Made by a program: the position numbers and the translations under genes
NCBI GenBank assembly: GCA_021799405.1
Contig: JAJZAL010000037.1
Span: 1-29,506, forward strand
Direction: 5' to 3'
Length of the DNA: 29,506 nucleotides
Source of the DNA: Acidobacteriota bacterium
Lineage (GTDB): Bacteria; Acidobacteriota; Terriglobia; Terriglobales; Acidobacteriaceae
Shown: one piece after another, positions 9,010-17,159 of the stretch
Position numbering within the stretch: the stretch's first letter is position 1
Layout of the letters: every line of letters starts with the position of its first letter
Notes under the pieces: generated by a model
Database searches by the model: none
Told to the model about the DNA's origin: nothing
Seen by the model: only the letters and a program-made list of their open reading frames with translations

Positions 9010-10317
9010 ATGGAAGGATCACTTGCCCCAACGCTGCGGAATTCAACCTCGATGAGTTCCAAAATTGCTCCATACGCGACTGAAGCTTGCGATGTTGAGG
9101 TCGTTCGTACCGAGCTCTCGCGCATTCTGAAGAGTCGTCACTTCCGAGCCAGCAGGCAATGCCAGGAACTGCTCAGTTACATAGTGGAGTACTCGCTCAA
9201 GTCGCAAAATGATGCGCTGAAGGAAAGAGTCATTGGTGTAAAAGTCTTTGGCCGGTCCCCGGCATATGACACCGCTGAAGATCCAGTCGTGCGCGTGCGT
9301 GCTGCCGATGTTCGCAAGCGGCTTGCTCAGTACTACCAGAGCCGGGAGCAGGAAACCGCTTTGATTCATATCGAGCTGCACCCCGGCTCCTACCGTGCAA
9401 ATTTTTCCTCAGAGATGCTGGAGGCTACACCCGCAGGTTTTGAGCCAGCAGCAGAGGACGCTGCTCTGCCTGAAACTGAAGGTACCGAACCTGCCTCTAG
9501 GCGCTTGCGGCTAGCATACGTGTTAACGATTATTCTGCTCGCCTCTCTCGGCATTGCAGCCACAACCTACCTGCTTGTACGGCCAAGCGAATCTGCTCAG
9601 CGTCAGTTCTGGTCTCCGTTCACTAGTACCGGTCAACCGGCACTAGTCTACTTGGGGTCGAATGCAGCCTACAGATTCACGCCGAGCTACCTTGCTAAAT
9701 ATCGAGCGGATCGCGGGATTTCCAATAATGGACCGGAGTTTTACGTCAGATTGACGCCCAAAAGCTCGATTTCTGTCAGCGACTTAATCCCCACGCCTGA
9801 CACCTTTGTGACCTTAGGTGATTTGGCTGCTGTAGTTCAGATAACAACATTGATGAGCAACTGGAGGGTTCGTTTTGCCCTCCGCTCCGGTAAGGATGTG
9901 GCGTTTGGGGATCTGCGGAATCGGCCCGTTATCTTAGTCGGCGGTTTCAACAACCCATGGACACTCCAGGTTACAAATGACCTGCCCTTTTCGCTGCATG
10001 ACGGCACTAGTATTGAAGAGCGGGGCCAACCTGCGAAAAGCTGGTCCATCACTGCTGACAGCACAACCGACGATTACGCGCTGATTTCGCGTTTGCTGCA
10101 ATCAAAAACGGGCGGGCCTGCTCTGACCGTTGCAGGTATTGGGGAGGCTGGGACGCAGGCTGCGGCGGAATATCTCGCAAATGCACAAGATATGAATGCC
10201 CTGCTCAGGAACGCTCCCCACGGATGGCAGAACAAAAATGTGCAGATCGTGCTCCATGTAAAAAAGGTGGATTATCTGCCTGTTAAAGTCGAGGTGGTTG
10301 CTACCCGCTATTGGTAG
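9010..10317 (+). CDS. Single-pass membrane protein with acidobacterial N-terminal regulatory domain
   Basis: A 435-residue protein. Residues about 28-132 form a conserved block (LSRILKSRHFRASRQCQELL, LKERVIGVKVFGR, EDPVVRVRAADVRKRLAQYY, ELHPGSYRANF) seen at the front of many acidobacterial proteins, where it is often annotated as adenylate-cyclase-like or transcription-regulator-like. A membrane helix at about 167-190 is followed by about 240 extracytoplasmic residues without a recognised fold, ending VATRYW. A CadC/anti-sigma-like topology (cytoplasmic regulatory head, outside sensor) suggests it senses something in the periplasm and controls the divergent receptor operon; this is inference. 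The start is uncertain: ATG 9010 has only GAGG 2 nt away, and ATG 9052 has no ribosome site but fits the conserved domain equally well. Confidence 0.75.
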   Translation: MEGSLAPTLRNSTSMSSKIAPYATEACDVEVVRTELSRILKSRHFRASRQCQELLSYIVEYSLKSQNDALKERVIGVKVFGRSPAYDTAEDPVVRVRAADVRKRLAQYYQSREQETALIHIELHPGSYRANFSSEMLEATPAGFEPAAEDAALPETEGTEPASRRLRLAYVLTIILLASLGIAATTYLLVRPSESAQRQFWSPFTSTGQPALVYLGSNAAYRFTPSYLAKYRADRGISNNGPEFYVRLTPKSSISVSDLIPTPDTFVTLGDLAAVVQITTLMSNWRVRFALRSGKDVAFGDLRNRPVILVGGFNNPWTLQVTNDLPFSLHDGTSIEERGQPAKSWSITADSTTDDYALISRLLQSKTGGPALTVAGIGEAGTQAAAEYLANAQDMNALLRNAPHGWQNKNVQIVLHVKKVDYLPVKVEVVATRYW

Positions 10318-10420
10318 GGTCTTGGGTCGGTAAAAGTCACCCTCGCTAAAAGGCGGGATATGGCCTCATTCTTTGATGTCACTCATGCGATAGGACACAT
10401 GTGTAGTGCACCCTGCTGAT
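10318..10420. other. Short gap, no gene seen
   Basis: About 100 nt between the membrane regulator and the IS fragment. There is no hairpin followed by a T-run, so no clear terminator is visible. The end nearest the IS fragment (GTAGTGCACCC at 10402-10412) may be its terminal repeat; this cannot be tested without the other end. Confidence 0.3.
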
Positions 10421-10711
10421 TTAGACAGATGAGGCCGTGTTTGAAGTAAGTGTTTTGGCTTGGAAGGCGGCACGGGATTCGTGCAGCGTTCGGCCCCTGA
10501 GTCCACGATGTGGACGGTCGTGATTATATTCCTCGATCCACAGAGCGATGGAGCGCTGTGCGTGGTCGAGGCGCTGATACTCGTTGATCTAGACCTCCTC
10601 TTCTTTCAAGCTGCGGTGGAAGCGTTCGATGTAGCTGTTGCCTTCGGGGTGGTTGTAGGCGGTGCGGCGGTGCGGGATGCCGAGCCGGTTGATGGTTTCG
10701 GGAGTTACTCC
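10421..10711 (-). pseudogene. IS3-like transposase C-terminal fragment with an amber stop
   Basis: Read on the minus strand, about 97 codons match the end of a DDE integrase-core transposase: INRLGIPHRRTAYNHPEGNS, YIERFHRSLKEEEV with the catalytic Glu, then SIALWIEEYNHDRPHRGLRG. After KEEEV a TAG (10589-10591) replaces the Trp codon usual in this family, and the same frame then continues to TAA at 10421-10423. The N-terminal two thirds, including the two Asp residues of the DDE triad, are missing. The fragment begins within a few bases of the stop codon of the neighbouring anti-sigma-like gene, so that gene's natural 3' flank has been replaced. The fragment is not functional. Confidence 0.8.
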
Positions 10712-10712
10712 C

Positions 10713-11444
10713 TCACTGAATCCTGAGCGGATAGGAGTACCAGTCATCCTGCCCGCGCAGTTCGGTGAGGAGAACATAACTTCCGGGTTTGGCCCGGCGC
10801 AGATCGAGCGTTATGGTCAGCTTCGTTTGATTGCCGGCAATACTCGCCGTTCCAGTGGCAAAGGCGATACGATCCGTGCCTTCGCGGCCCGCTAGCACGA
10901 TGATGGTGTACGATCCGGCTTGGCTGAAGCGCGGAAGGATCAGGTTGACATGCAAAAGGGCTGCGGGAAGATTGAGTGGCGGCTTTGGCGGCTGCTCTTC
11001 GGCTCCGCGGAGGGTTCCATAGTTGGTGAGGTCGAGCGTTCGGTCAAGAGCGGCGGATGCCTGCTGGCCGGCGGGTGGATTCGACACGATCGAAGGTTGC
11101 CGATTCCAGTATTTGGCAATTACAAACCCGACAACGAGGCAGGCAGCGCACAGCGCCGCGATGGCAGCGATGCGCGCCGGTGAAGGGCGGCGGACAGCGA
11201 CTGTCGAGCGGAAGTCAAGCAGAGCTGGTAGGCAATGGCCACAGGATGTTACGTGTTGCACGCGGGGATCCGAGAGGGAAAAGGACCGCGGCCTTGCCGC
11301 ATATTCGCGCAGGAAGGAATCATCGGGACATTCGGGAGTACGTGCGCTCCGCGGCTGTCGTTGCGTATAGGCGCGCAACTGTTCGACAAACCATTGTTCG
11401 GGATTGGTGTTTCCCTTAATCTTTCTCACCTCGTTCTTCCGCAT
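10713..11444 (-). CDS. Anti-sigma-like membrane protein with zinc-finger-like motif
   Basis: A 243-residue protein from the ATG at 11444, which overlaps the end of the sigma-factor gene by 29 nt; longer starts would run deep into that gene. A cytoplasmic N-terminus carries HVTSCGHC (His-x3-Cys-x2-Cys), the core of zf-HC2 anti-sigma domains. A membrane helix follows (IAAIAALCAACLVVGFVIA, about residues 93-111), then a Pro/Ala linker and an outside beta-rich domain of about 115 residues. Gene order (ECF sigma, then this) and layout fit a transmembrane anti-sigma factor that holds the sigma until an envelope signal arrives. No good ribosome site is seen, so translation is probably coupled. The ending YPLRIQ looks natural, although IS debris starts immediately after it. 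Confidence 0.7.
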   Translation of the reverse strand: MRKNEVRKIKGNTNPEQWFVEQLRAYTQRQPRSARTPECPDDSFLREYAARPRSFSLSDPRVQHVTSCGHCLPALLDFRSTVAVRRPSPARIAAIAALCAACLVVGFVIAKYWNRQPSIVSNPPAGQQASAALDRTLDLTNYGTLRGAEEQPPKPPLNLPAALLHVNLILPRFSQAGSYTIIVLAGREGTDRIAFATGTASIAGNQTKLTITLDLRRAKPGSYVLLTELRGQDDWYSYPLRIQ

Positions 11445-11994
11445 CAGGGGTATCAGATTTGAGTTCGAGCAGTCCAAGAATCTCTTTCTTGGCCTGTCGC
11501 CACACGGTGATGTGGTCTGCGCCGAGTTCATCCGCGATCTCACGCCAGGTGTGCCCGGCAAGCCGCCAGAGGACGATTCGCCGCATGCGCGGGGTCATGC
11601 GCTCAAAGACCTGCCCCATGAACGCGTCCTGTTCGATTTCAGGTTTGACCGCAAAGTTGCGCGCGAGCAGTTCCAACTCGGATACCGACCCGACCGTCAA
11701 TTCACCCCTATTGGCGCGCTGTTTCGATAGCCGTTTGATAACGGACGTGATTCTGTAAGTGAGCTGCAGCACCGTTCGCTTGCCATCGAAGCGCTCGTAA
11801 TACCGCTCCGCATTCTGAACTGCCGCATCCATCAGGTCGTACGCGAAATCGGGATCGTTGTGATAGTACTTCGCGCAATAGACGGCGTATGGCCACGCGA
11901 GGCCGCACGCTCGCCGAAACAGCTGATCGATCGCCGGATCAGGCGAGCCCAGGTACCAGTAATCGCCGGCGGGGAGGGAAGGCCGGGGATCCAT
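11416..11994 (-). CDS. ECF-type RNA polymerase sigma factor
   Basis: A 192-residue protein. The N-terminal half (about 20-95) resembles sigma region 2 with FRRACGLAWPYAVYCAKYYH and a helix including TYRITSVIKRLSK. The C-terminal half carries region 4: MTPRMRRIVLWRLAGHTWRE followed by IADELGADHITVWRQAKKEI, a classic helix-turn-helix for -35 recognition. The ATG at 11994 has a modest GAAGAG upstream, and there is no earlier start. The next gene overlaps its end and looks like the cognate anti-sigma protein. Such sigma factors direct a small regulon in response to an envelope or conflict signal. In related bacteria ECF sigma genes often neighbour CHAT-TPR proteins, one of which lies about 2.4 kb away here. 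Confidence 0.85.
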   Translation of the reverse strand: MDPRPSLPAGDYWYLGSPDPAIDQLFRRACGLAWPYAVYCAKYYHNDPDFAYDLMDAAVQNAERYYERFDGKRTVLQLTYRITSVIKRLSKQRANRGELTVGSVSELELLARNFAVKPEIEQDAFMGQVFERMTPRMRRIVLWRLAGHTWREIADELGADHITVWRQAKKEILGLLELKSDTPDAEERGEKD

Positions 11995-12376
11995 AGGAGC
12001 TCTTCGTTCGTGGCTATCACTGCTTGGTTCAACACGTCGAACGGGCCGAAGCCCATGATGATGCGTCGATTTTAGCCCGATATCGGCGTTTCTGGAAGAC
12101 AGACCAGTTTAGAGAAGGGGACCAACCCTTTGCTTGCACAGTGAAAACCTCATCATGGACGGGCAACTCGTCAAGAGAATTCGACAAAAATTTCATTACA
12201 TGTGCACCAAAGGCATCAACAAAATGCCTTATAGGAATAGAGGGCCAGTTTTCCACATTGCTTTTGTCTTTGTAGTCTTCTCTGCCTGCACCAGGTTGAA
12301 ACAGAACGTTAGAGATAAGTGCTGTCCCTCTCTTCCTTTTCGCCCATTTGTGTGTACATGGAGACAGAGGTGAGGT
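11995..12376. other. Divergent intergenic region with a 7-bp hairpin
   Basis: A 382-nt gap between the sigma factor (minus) and the DNA-binding protein (plus). No gene is supported. An inverted repeat AAGGCAT / ATGCCTT with a 7-nt loop lies at 12210-12230, and the surrounding 12120-12300 is more AT-rich than the neighbours, as expected for promoters in both directions. GAGGTGAGGT just before 12377 is the ribosome site of the next gene. Confidence 0.45.
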
Positions 12377-13069
12377 ATGCCTTCTTCTTCCCCTATCGAT
12401 CCTGCACCGAATCGCCGAACGTGGCGGCGATTTCCGCCAGAAGCTGTCGAGATCATGCGCCAAAACAAACACCCGGTTACGATTTGCAAGGAGCTGGCTG
12501 CTCTAACCGGCAGGAAAGAGCGCGCATGCTGGGATTTCATGACCAGACACGGGATCCAGCGCCCTGGTTCTGTCTCCCGGCACAATTTCGAGCCGAAGAG
12601 GACGGAGGAACTGGTCGAGTACATCTCGGACCACGGCGTGCACGCCGCAGCGCTTCGATTCGGCTATAACGCGAAAAGCCTTTATAACCTTCTTTATCGC
12701 CGTGAACACACGCATCTCAGCACGGATGCGCTGAGCCTGCGTGAGGTTTGTACGCACCTGCGCATCAGACGCAGCCAGGCGACCCGGTGGATCGAATTGG
12801 GTCTGCTCAAATCCGTACGACGCGAATCGAGAACCGGTGTCGTAAGCTATCTCATCGAATTTGACGCCCTTCAGAAATTCTGCAAGGAGCATCGCGATCT
12901 GCTCGTCACGCGCCGGGCATCGCCGCACCGACTTAAATTCCTAGAGGAATTTGTCTTCGCGCCCAAGCATGCCGAACTCCTTCGAACGCGCGAGAGCAAG
13001 CGCGAAGCCGAGGCCTTCGAACGCGGGGAATATCTGGAGGATACAAGAAGCTCTCAAAGGAGCGCCTGA
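12377..13069 (+). CDS. Putative DNA-binding protein with helix-turn-helix segments
   Basis: A 230-residue, basic, soluble protein that I do not recognise as a named family. Residues about 15-50 (WRRFPPEAVEIMRQNKHPVT then ICKELAALTGRKERACWDFM) and about 75-105 each look like a helix-turn-helix. Residues about 118-175 (LSLREVCTHLRIRRSQATRW then an Arg-rich wing and LIEFDALQKFC) resemble a MerR/excisionase-type winged helix. The C-terminal 45 residues are charged and helical. The start is supported by GAGGTG 5-6 nt upstream. The gene runs toward the S41 protease gene and the two coding ends overlap by 16 nt. It could regulate the protease pair or the sigma genes, or be an island regulator; nothing in the sequence decides between these. 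Confidence 0.65.
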   Translation: MPSSSPIDPAPNRRTWRRFPPEAVEIMRQNKHPVTICKELAALTGRKERACWDFMTRHGIQRPGSVSRHNFEPKRTEELVEYISDHGVHAAALRFGYNAKSLYNLLYRREHTHLSTDALSLREVCTHLRIRRSQATRWIELGLLKSVRRESRTGVVSYLIEFDALQKFCKEHRDLLVTRRASPHRLKFLEEFVFAPKHAELLRTRESKREAEAFERGEYLEDTRSSQRSA

Positions 13070-14388
13070 TCGCACTGGGACCGAACTTCGCAACCGGCTC
13101 GCGGCGCCGCAGAACCTTCGAGGCGATTGATTGCGACTTTGAGTTGACCATCTTTGCCAGTTCGCCGTTCGCGCCAATCGAATTCAACCAGTTCATCCGG
13201 CTCAATAGGCGTGCCTTCGAGAATCGATCCTTTCCATGTGTAATAGGCGCCTGTAGGCAAGGCCAGCCTAAAACCGTGGCCCACCTTGACAGAGGTGGCG
13301 GATAGAAGCCGGCCGGCGGTCTTTTCGCCAACAACTGTGGCGAGATGATTCTCTCGTGCAAACGCCACGATCATTTCAGCTGCGCTTGCCGTATGACGGT
13401 CTGCCAGCAGAACGACTCGCCCATGGAAGCTCTGCTTGCCCAGCCCCTCGGTTTCGAGAACGACCGGCTTCTTCCGAACCATTGCGGGAGCGAACTGCAG
13501 CGCAAGCATCCAGAGAAACCTCGTTGAGTCAGGTATCCGCGAGAATCGCGGGAAACGATGCTTCTCCGTTTCGAGCTTGGCCATCAACCGTCGGCGATCC
13601 AGAGCAAATCCCACCGGGACTTTTCCGGGCGTTAGCAGGCTCATCACGCGCAAGGCGGCGATCCCCCCGCCCGTATTCCCGCGAAGATCGACGATGAGGC
13701 CCTCCACTGAACCCAGTTCCCGAATTGCCCGGATGATCTCATTGGCTACCTCGACCCCCACCATGCCTGGAAACATGGCGATCTTTACGTAGCCGATGGA
13801 GTCTTCCAAATGCCGAGCTTCGACGAGCGTGGGTTCAATGAAATGAAGTTTTTTTCCTTTGGGGCGAGCCACATTGACGGACACTGTGCGTCTCTCGGAT
13901 TCGAGAGCGACAACTTCGACCGCGGTCCTTCCTCCCATGGGAAAGACCGGGTGTTCGGGCGGATTGATTTCGCGGCCTGCCACACTGAGAAGGATGTCAC
14001 CCGGCTCGATACCGGCGACCGCCGCCGCCCCACCGGCATGAACGTCCTGGAAGATCCAGCGCCTTCCGTGCGGCGTTTCATCCTCCATGTAAGTGGCGCT
14101 GAGAGCGGCGCGGCTCGATGCCCGACGCGCATTGCTGTGAAAGAATCCGAGGTGCGATGTGCGCAGTTCTTTGAGCAGTGCGCTCATGGCGTTCTCAAAT
14201 GCATTCGCATCGGGGCTCTCTTCGATGACGGCCCTATGGCGTTCCACCGCTGCCTGCCAGTCTCCGTTCAGTCTTTCCGGAGAATAGAACCTCTTCCGAA
14301 GGGCGGAGAGTACGTTCTCAAGGATCAAGTGCCGATCCGCCGTTGAGAGTTCAACGGCCGCCGCGGGCTGACTGTTGGAGTTCGTCAT
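13054..14388 (-). CDS. S41-family serine peptidase with PDZ domain, no signal peptide
   Basis: A 444-residue protein. The N-terminal helical part (about 15-85) is followed by a PDZ-like domain (about 105-175, AGIEPGDILLSVAGREI) and the S41 catalytic core (about 195-415). IVDLRGNTGGG is at 232-242, the nucleophile motif HTASAAEM gives Ser335, and GEKTAG gives Lys356, the expected Ser/Lys dyad of tail-specific proteases. There is no signal peptide or membrane helix, so unlike CtpA/Prc it should work in the cytoplasm. AGGAG lies 5 nt before the ATG. Its first 38 nt overlap the end of the CHAT protease gene, so the two are made together. A likely role is processing or clearing proteins in a pathway shared with the CHAT protease. 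The 3' end overlaps a convergent gene by 16 nt. Confidence 0.85.
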   Translation of the reverse strand: MTNSNSQPAAAVELSTADRHLILENVLSALRKRFYSPERLNGDWQAAVERHRAVIEESPDANAFENAMSALLKELRTSHLGFFHSNARRASSRAALSATYMEDETPHGRRWIFQDVHAGGAAAVAGIEPGDILLSVAGREINPPEHPVFPMGGRTAVEVVALESERRTVSVNVARPKGKKLHFIEPTLVEARHLEDSIGYVKIAMFPGMVGVEVANEIIRAIRELGSVEGLIVDLRGNTGGGIAALRVMSLLTPGKVPVGFALDRRRLMAKLETEKHRFPRFSRIPDSTRFLWMLALQFAPAMVRKKPVVLETEGLGKQSFHGRVVLLADRHTASAAEMIVAFARENHLATVVGEKTAGRLLSATSVKVGHGFRLALPTGAYYTWKGSILEGTPIEPDELVEFDWRERRTGKDGQLKVAINRLEGSAAPRAGCEVRSQCDQALL

Positions 14389-17035
14389 CGTTTCTCCTGT
14401 GGGGAATGTCGTTTGTCAGGGGTCCAAAGAGACCGTCCGCTGGCTCGCCGTCCAACTCGAAAGCAGCCCAGTAGTAGGGTGGCGCGCCTGAATGCAGCAT
14501 CTCCAACTGGGCGCTTCGGAGAGCCTCGGCCTTTGCTTCGTGACTGCCGAGATGGCGATAAAATCCGATCATAAGGTGGGTTGTGGCCTGGTCCTCAACT
14601 GCCCAGAGCGTGAAAACCACGCTGCGGGCTCCGGAATCGATGAACGCGTTGACAATATTGCCCACACCTTCTTCACCGATGGGCCCCAAGCCGGTGTCGC
14701 ATGCGGAGAGTGTCACGAGACTGGCGTCCAGTGGCAATCGCCGGATCTCACGTATCTGGAGAAGGCCGTCATCTCTGGGCGGCTCTTCAGGGGCGAACAC
14801 TAACGCTGACCGGTCCGGAAACTCGGGATCGACGTAGCCGTGCAGCGCCAGGTGAATGACTTTGTAGCGGCTGAGGGGAAGCCGCTTGAATGCCGTTTCG
14901 GTTGCGTGTGTACCTAAGAGGATGGTGTCGGGGCCAGGAAAGTCGTCGGCAACGGTTTCAACCTCATACCTGCTTTCAGGAAGTGAAACAAGCTCCCGTC
15001 TCTCCGGCACTGAAACGGCCCGGCGTATGAGGGCGAGAAGGTTGTCCGGCCGCGCTCTGGCGGTCCATGCCGCCACACCAAGAAACGGAAGCCTGGTGTC
15101 TTGATCATTCAGCGCGGGGCGGTGCCTCAGCAGATCGAATGCAGTGCCGGATGGCGCCACGCTCACAATGTGTGAAGCCAGGACATATTGACCGCCATTC
15201 ATCATGGCGGCAAACGGAAGGAGATTCAAGTCTCCGTCCGGCACCACGATCAGATCTGGTTTCAGATTGAATTCGGGTATCCCTCCCAGGAGGCTCTTAA
15301 AGAGCTTTTGGCCGAGAGCCGGATCGGTCTTCTTCGCCATTAGTTCGGAACGGTACTGCATGACCTCCTTTTGCATGACGCCTCTTGCAGGAAGCGCATA
15401 ACAATGGACCGTCGTTCGCGTTACGGCAAGTGCATAAGAGACCGGCTCCGAGAGCACATATTCGACGAAGAGTTCAGAAGGGTGCAAATCGCTCCGGAGT
15501 CTATTCAACGCGACGGGAATAGGTGGAGCGAAGTCGGCCTCTTGGTTATCGCCGAGTTGCTGCTCAGTGCTGTAGACGGCTTCGAGTATGTGGCTTCGAG
15601 CTGATGTGCTATCGGCGTCCAGCAGTTCCAGGTTAAGTTTCGTGAGACGAATCTCGACTTCACTCGGTTGATGCGGCGCGATGATCTCATGGTGAGTGAG
15701 AAGCTGTGCTTCCACTCGGCCGCGTGCCCGCTCGATCACGCGGAAAGCGTCAGCCGGCCTTCCCTGATGAATGAGGGAAATGAAGTACCCGGCGTACACG
15801 AGCCTCAAATCGTTCAACAACTGGCGTTCGACTGTGGGCGTCGGGACCCGGGTAAGGAGCGCGTCCAGCATATCGGCGCTCTTTTCATAGAGATCATTCG
15901 ACGCCTTTGTCCTGCCGAGCCGTGCGAGAATCTGTGCCTTTATGCCGAGATCACGCGGAACGAAATAGAGTTCATCCGGAATTTTCCTGTTGGCATCGAT
16001 GGCTTCGTCGATGGCGGTCAGTGCTGGCTGGAGAGCCCCCTGGTGCAGGTAAGCCTTTGCGAGGAGCCCGTCCACTTGCGTCAGTCCTCTCCAATAGAAG
16101 AGCTGTTTGGAATACACAGCTGAGCGATTGAGATCGGAAATGGCCTGGTCCCATTGGCCCATGCGCTCATACACATCAGCCGTTGTCTGATAAAGCTCAT
16201 AGAGATGGCCGGCCAAATGGTATGCGGAGACCCGCTTCATCTCGCTTGCCGCCAATGCGAGAGCCTGATTGTTCTCTCCGAGGCCGCTAAGGGCTTCGAT
16301 TTTGGCCGTGATTGCAATTGTGGGATAGGCGGCGCCGGGCGTCTTTGCGGCTACCTTGATCGCCTCGTTGAGAGGCCCGAGCGCCTCCTTATATTTATGA
16401 AGCTCGACCAGACCCGTGCCGTACATGCTGGCATAGCGAATGTGGGCGGCGGGGTCGGCAACCTTGGCGACCATCCACGCCCGAACCACGTCCTTCTTCG
16501 CGGTTGCAATATCGCCGAGCAGGAACGCCGCTATTCCTTGTTCGCCAACAGCACGCGATGCGAGGAGATAATGGTGCTGTTTGAGCGCCAGAGTTTCCAC
16601 CTCAGTCCAGGTCTTACGCGCCATCGCCGAGTCATAATTCACCTCAAGCATGCCCAGTATTGTGAGAATGCGAAGCCTCGTCTCCCTGTCATGCGCCGCT
16701 GGCAGGGTCAGATCCTGCCGAAGTTCCGCGATTTGTTGAGGAATTGTGATCGACGACTCGCTCAGCGCCTGCATTTCGCTGACGTGGGCATACAACGCTT
16801 TAGCGGGTTCATGGTTGCGCACGAACTGAATTTCGGCCCTGCGATACAGGGGCTCCGCTTCAATCCAGCTGTTGAGCCACGACATATCGTCGGCACGCTG
16901 CAGGAGCGCGTCGGCAGTGTCTGAGTTGATCCGCCGCCGAGTGCGGTAACGAACAAACGCAACAACGAGAATGATCGCGACCGTACACGTGACAAGGACG
17001 GCAACGGATTGGGTGCGCTTGGGGAAAAACCGCAT
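14351..17035 (-). CDS. Membrane-anchored TPR-CHAT caspase-like protease
   Basis: An 894-residue protein. A short basic N-terminus and one membrane helix (about residues 11-28, VAVLVTCTVAIILVVAFV) are followed by an Arg-rich stop-transfer, then about 400 residues of TPR-like helical repeats (about 40-440), then a CHAT domain (about 560-870). The caspase-fold dyad is visible: VIHLALHGYV gives His732 and LSACDTG gives Cys779, followed by the usual GxxxxVNAFIDSGARSVVFTLW pattern. The CHAT proteases characterised so far cut specific protein targets after a trigger and can drive cell death or dormancy. ATG 17035 is chosen over the TTG at 17074 because GAGG lies 6 nt before it. It overlaps the S41 protease gene and follows the five-gene defence operon by 124 nt in the same direction. 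The trigger and substrate are unknown. Confidence 0.88.
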   Translation of the reverse strand: MRFFPKRTQSVAVLVTCTVAIILVVAFVRYRTRRRINSDTADALLQRADDMSWLNSWIEAEPLYRRAEIQFVRNHEPAKALYAHVSEMQALSESSITIPQQIAELRQDLTLPAAHDRETRLRILTILGMLEVNYDSAMARKTWTEVETLALKQHHYLLASRAVGEQGIAAFLLGDIATAKKDVVRAWMVAKVADPAAHIRYASMYGTGLVELHKYKEALGPLNEAIKVAAKTPGAAYPTIAITAKIEALSGLGENNQALALAASEMKRVSAYHLAGHLYELYQTTADVYERMGQWDQAISDLNRSAVYSKQLFYWRGLTQVDGLLAKAYLHQGALQPALTAIDEAIDANRKIPDELYFVPRDLGIKAQILARLGRTKASNDLYEKSADMLDALLTRVPTPTVERQLLNDLRLVYAGYFISLIHQGRPADAFRVIERARGRVEAQLLTHHEIIAPHQPSEVEIRLTKLNLELLDADSTSARSHILEAVYSTEQQLGDNQEADFAPPIPVALNRLRSDLHPSELFVEYVLSEPVSYALAVTRTTVHCYALPARGVMQKEVMQYRSELMAKKTDPALGQKLFKSLLGGIPEFNLKPDLIVVPDGDLNLLPFAAMMNGGQYVLASHIVSVAPSGTAFDLLRHRPALNDQDTRLPFLGVAAWTARARPDNLLALIRRAVSVPERRELVSLPESRYEVETVADDFPGPDTILLGTHATETAFKRLPLSRYKVIHLALHGYVDPEFPDRSALVFAPEEPPRDDGLLQIREIRRLPLDASLVTLSACDTGLGPIGEEGVGNIVNAFIDSGARSVVFTLWAVEDQATTHLMIGFYRHLGSHEAKAEALRSAQLEMLHSGAPPYYWAAFELDGEPADGLFGPLTNDIPHRRNDDELQQSARGGR

Positions 17036-17072
17036 CGCAATCCTCGCTGGGCCGGTCGAACTGGTTGACAAC

Positions 17073-17102
17073 AATATAGCTTCATTCCCGCTCCCGGCTC
17101 AA
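17073..17102 (-). promoter_or_regulatory. Candidate sigma70-type promoter for the CHAT-S41 pair
   Basis: On the minus strand TTGAGC (17097-17102) and TATATT (17073-17078) are separated by 18 nt, which would give a leader of roughly 30 nt before the CHAT start. It allows transcription of the protease pair apart from the upstream operon. It was read by eye, and similar matches occur by chance. Confidence 0.35.
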
Positions 17103-17159
17103 CATATGCCGAGATTGGGCTGGCCTATGACAAGCCTGAAGGGATCTGACAGCTGGAGA

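Noticed and set aside
13810..14346. 178-codon open frame on the plus strand
   Set aside because: It is antisense to the S41 protease PDZ region, with no start signal and no recognisable domain.
14351..17035. TPR-CHAT protein of a type III-E CRISPR (Craspase) system
   Set aside because: No Cas7-11-like gene, no Cas6 and no repeat-spacer array occur in the window, and this protein has a membrane helix.
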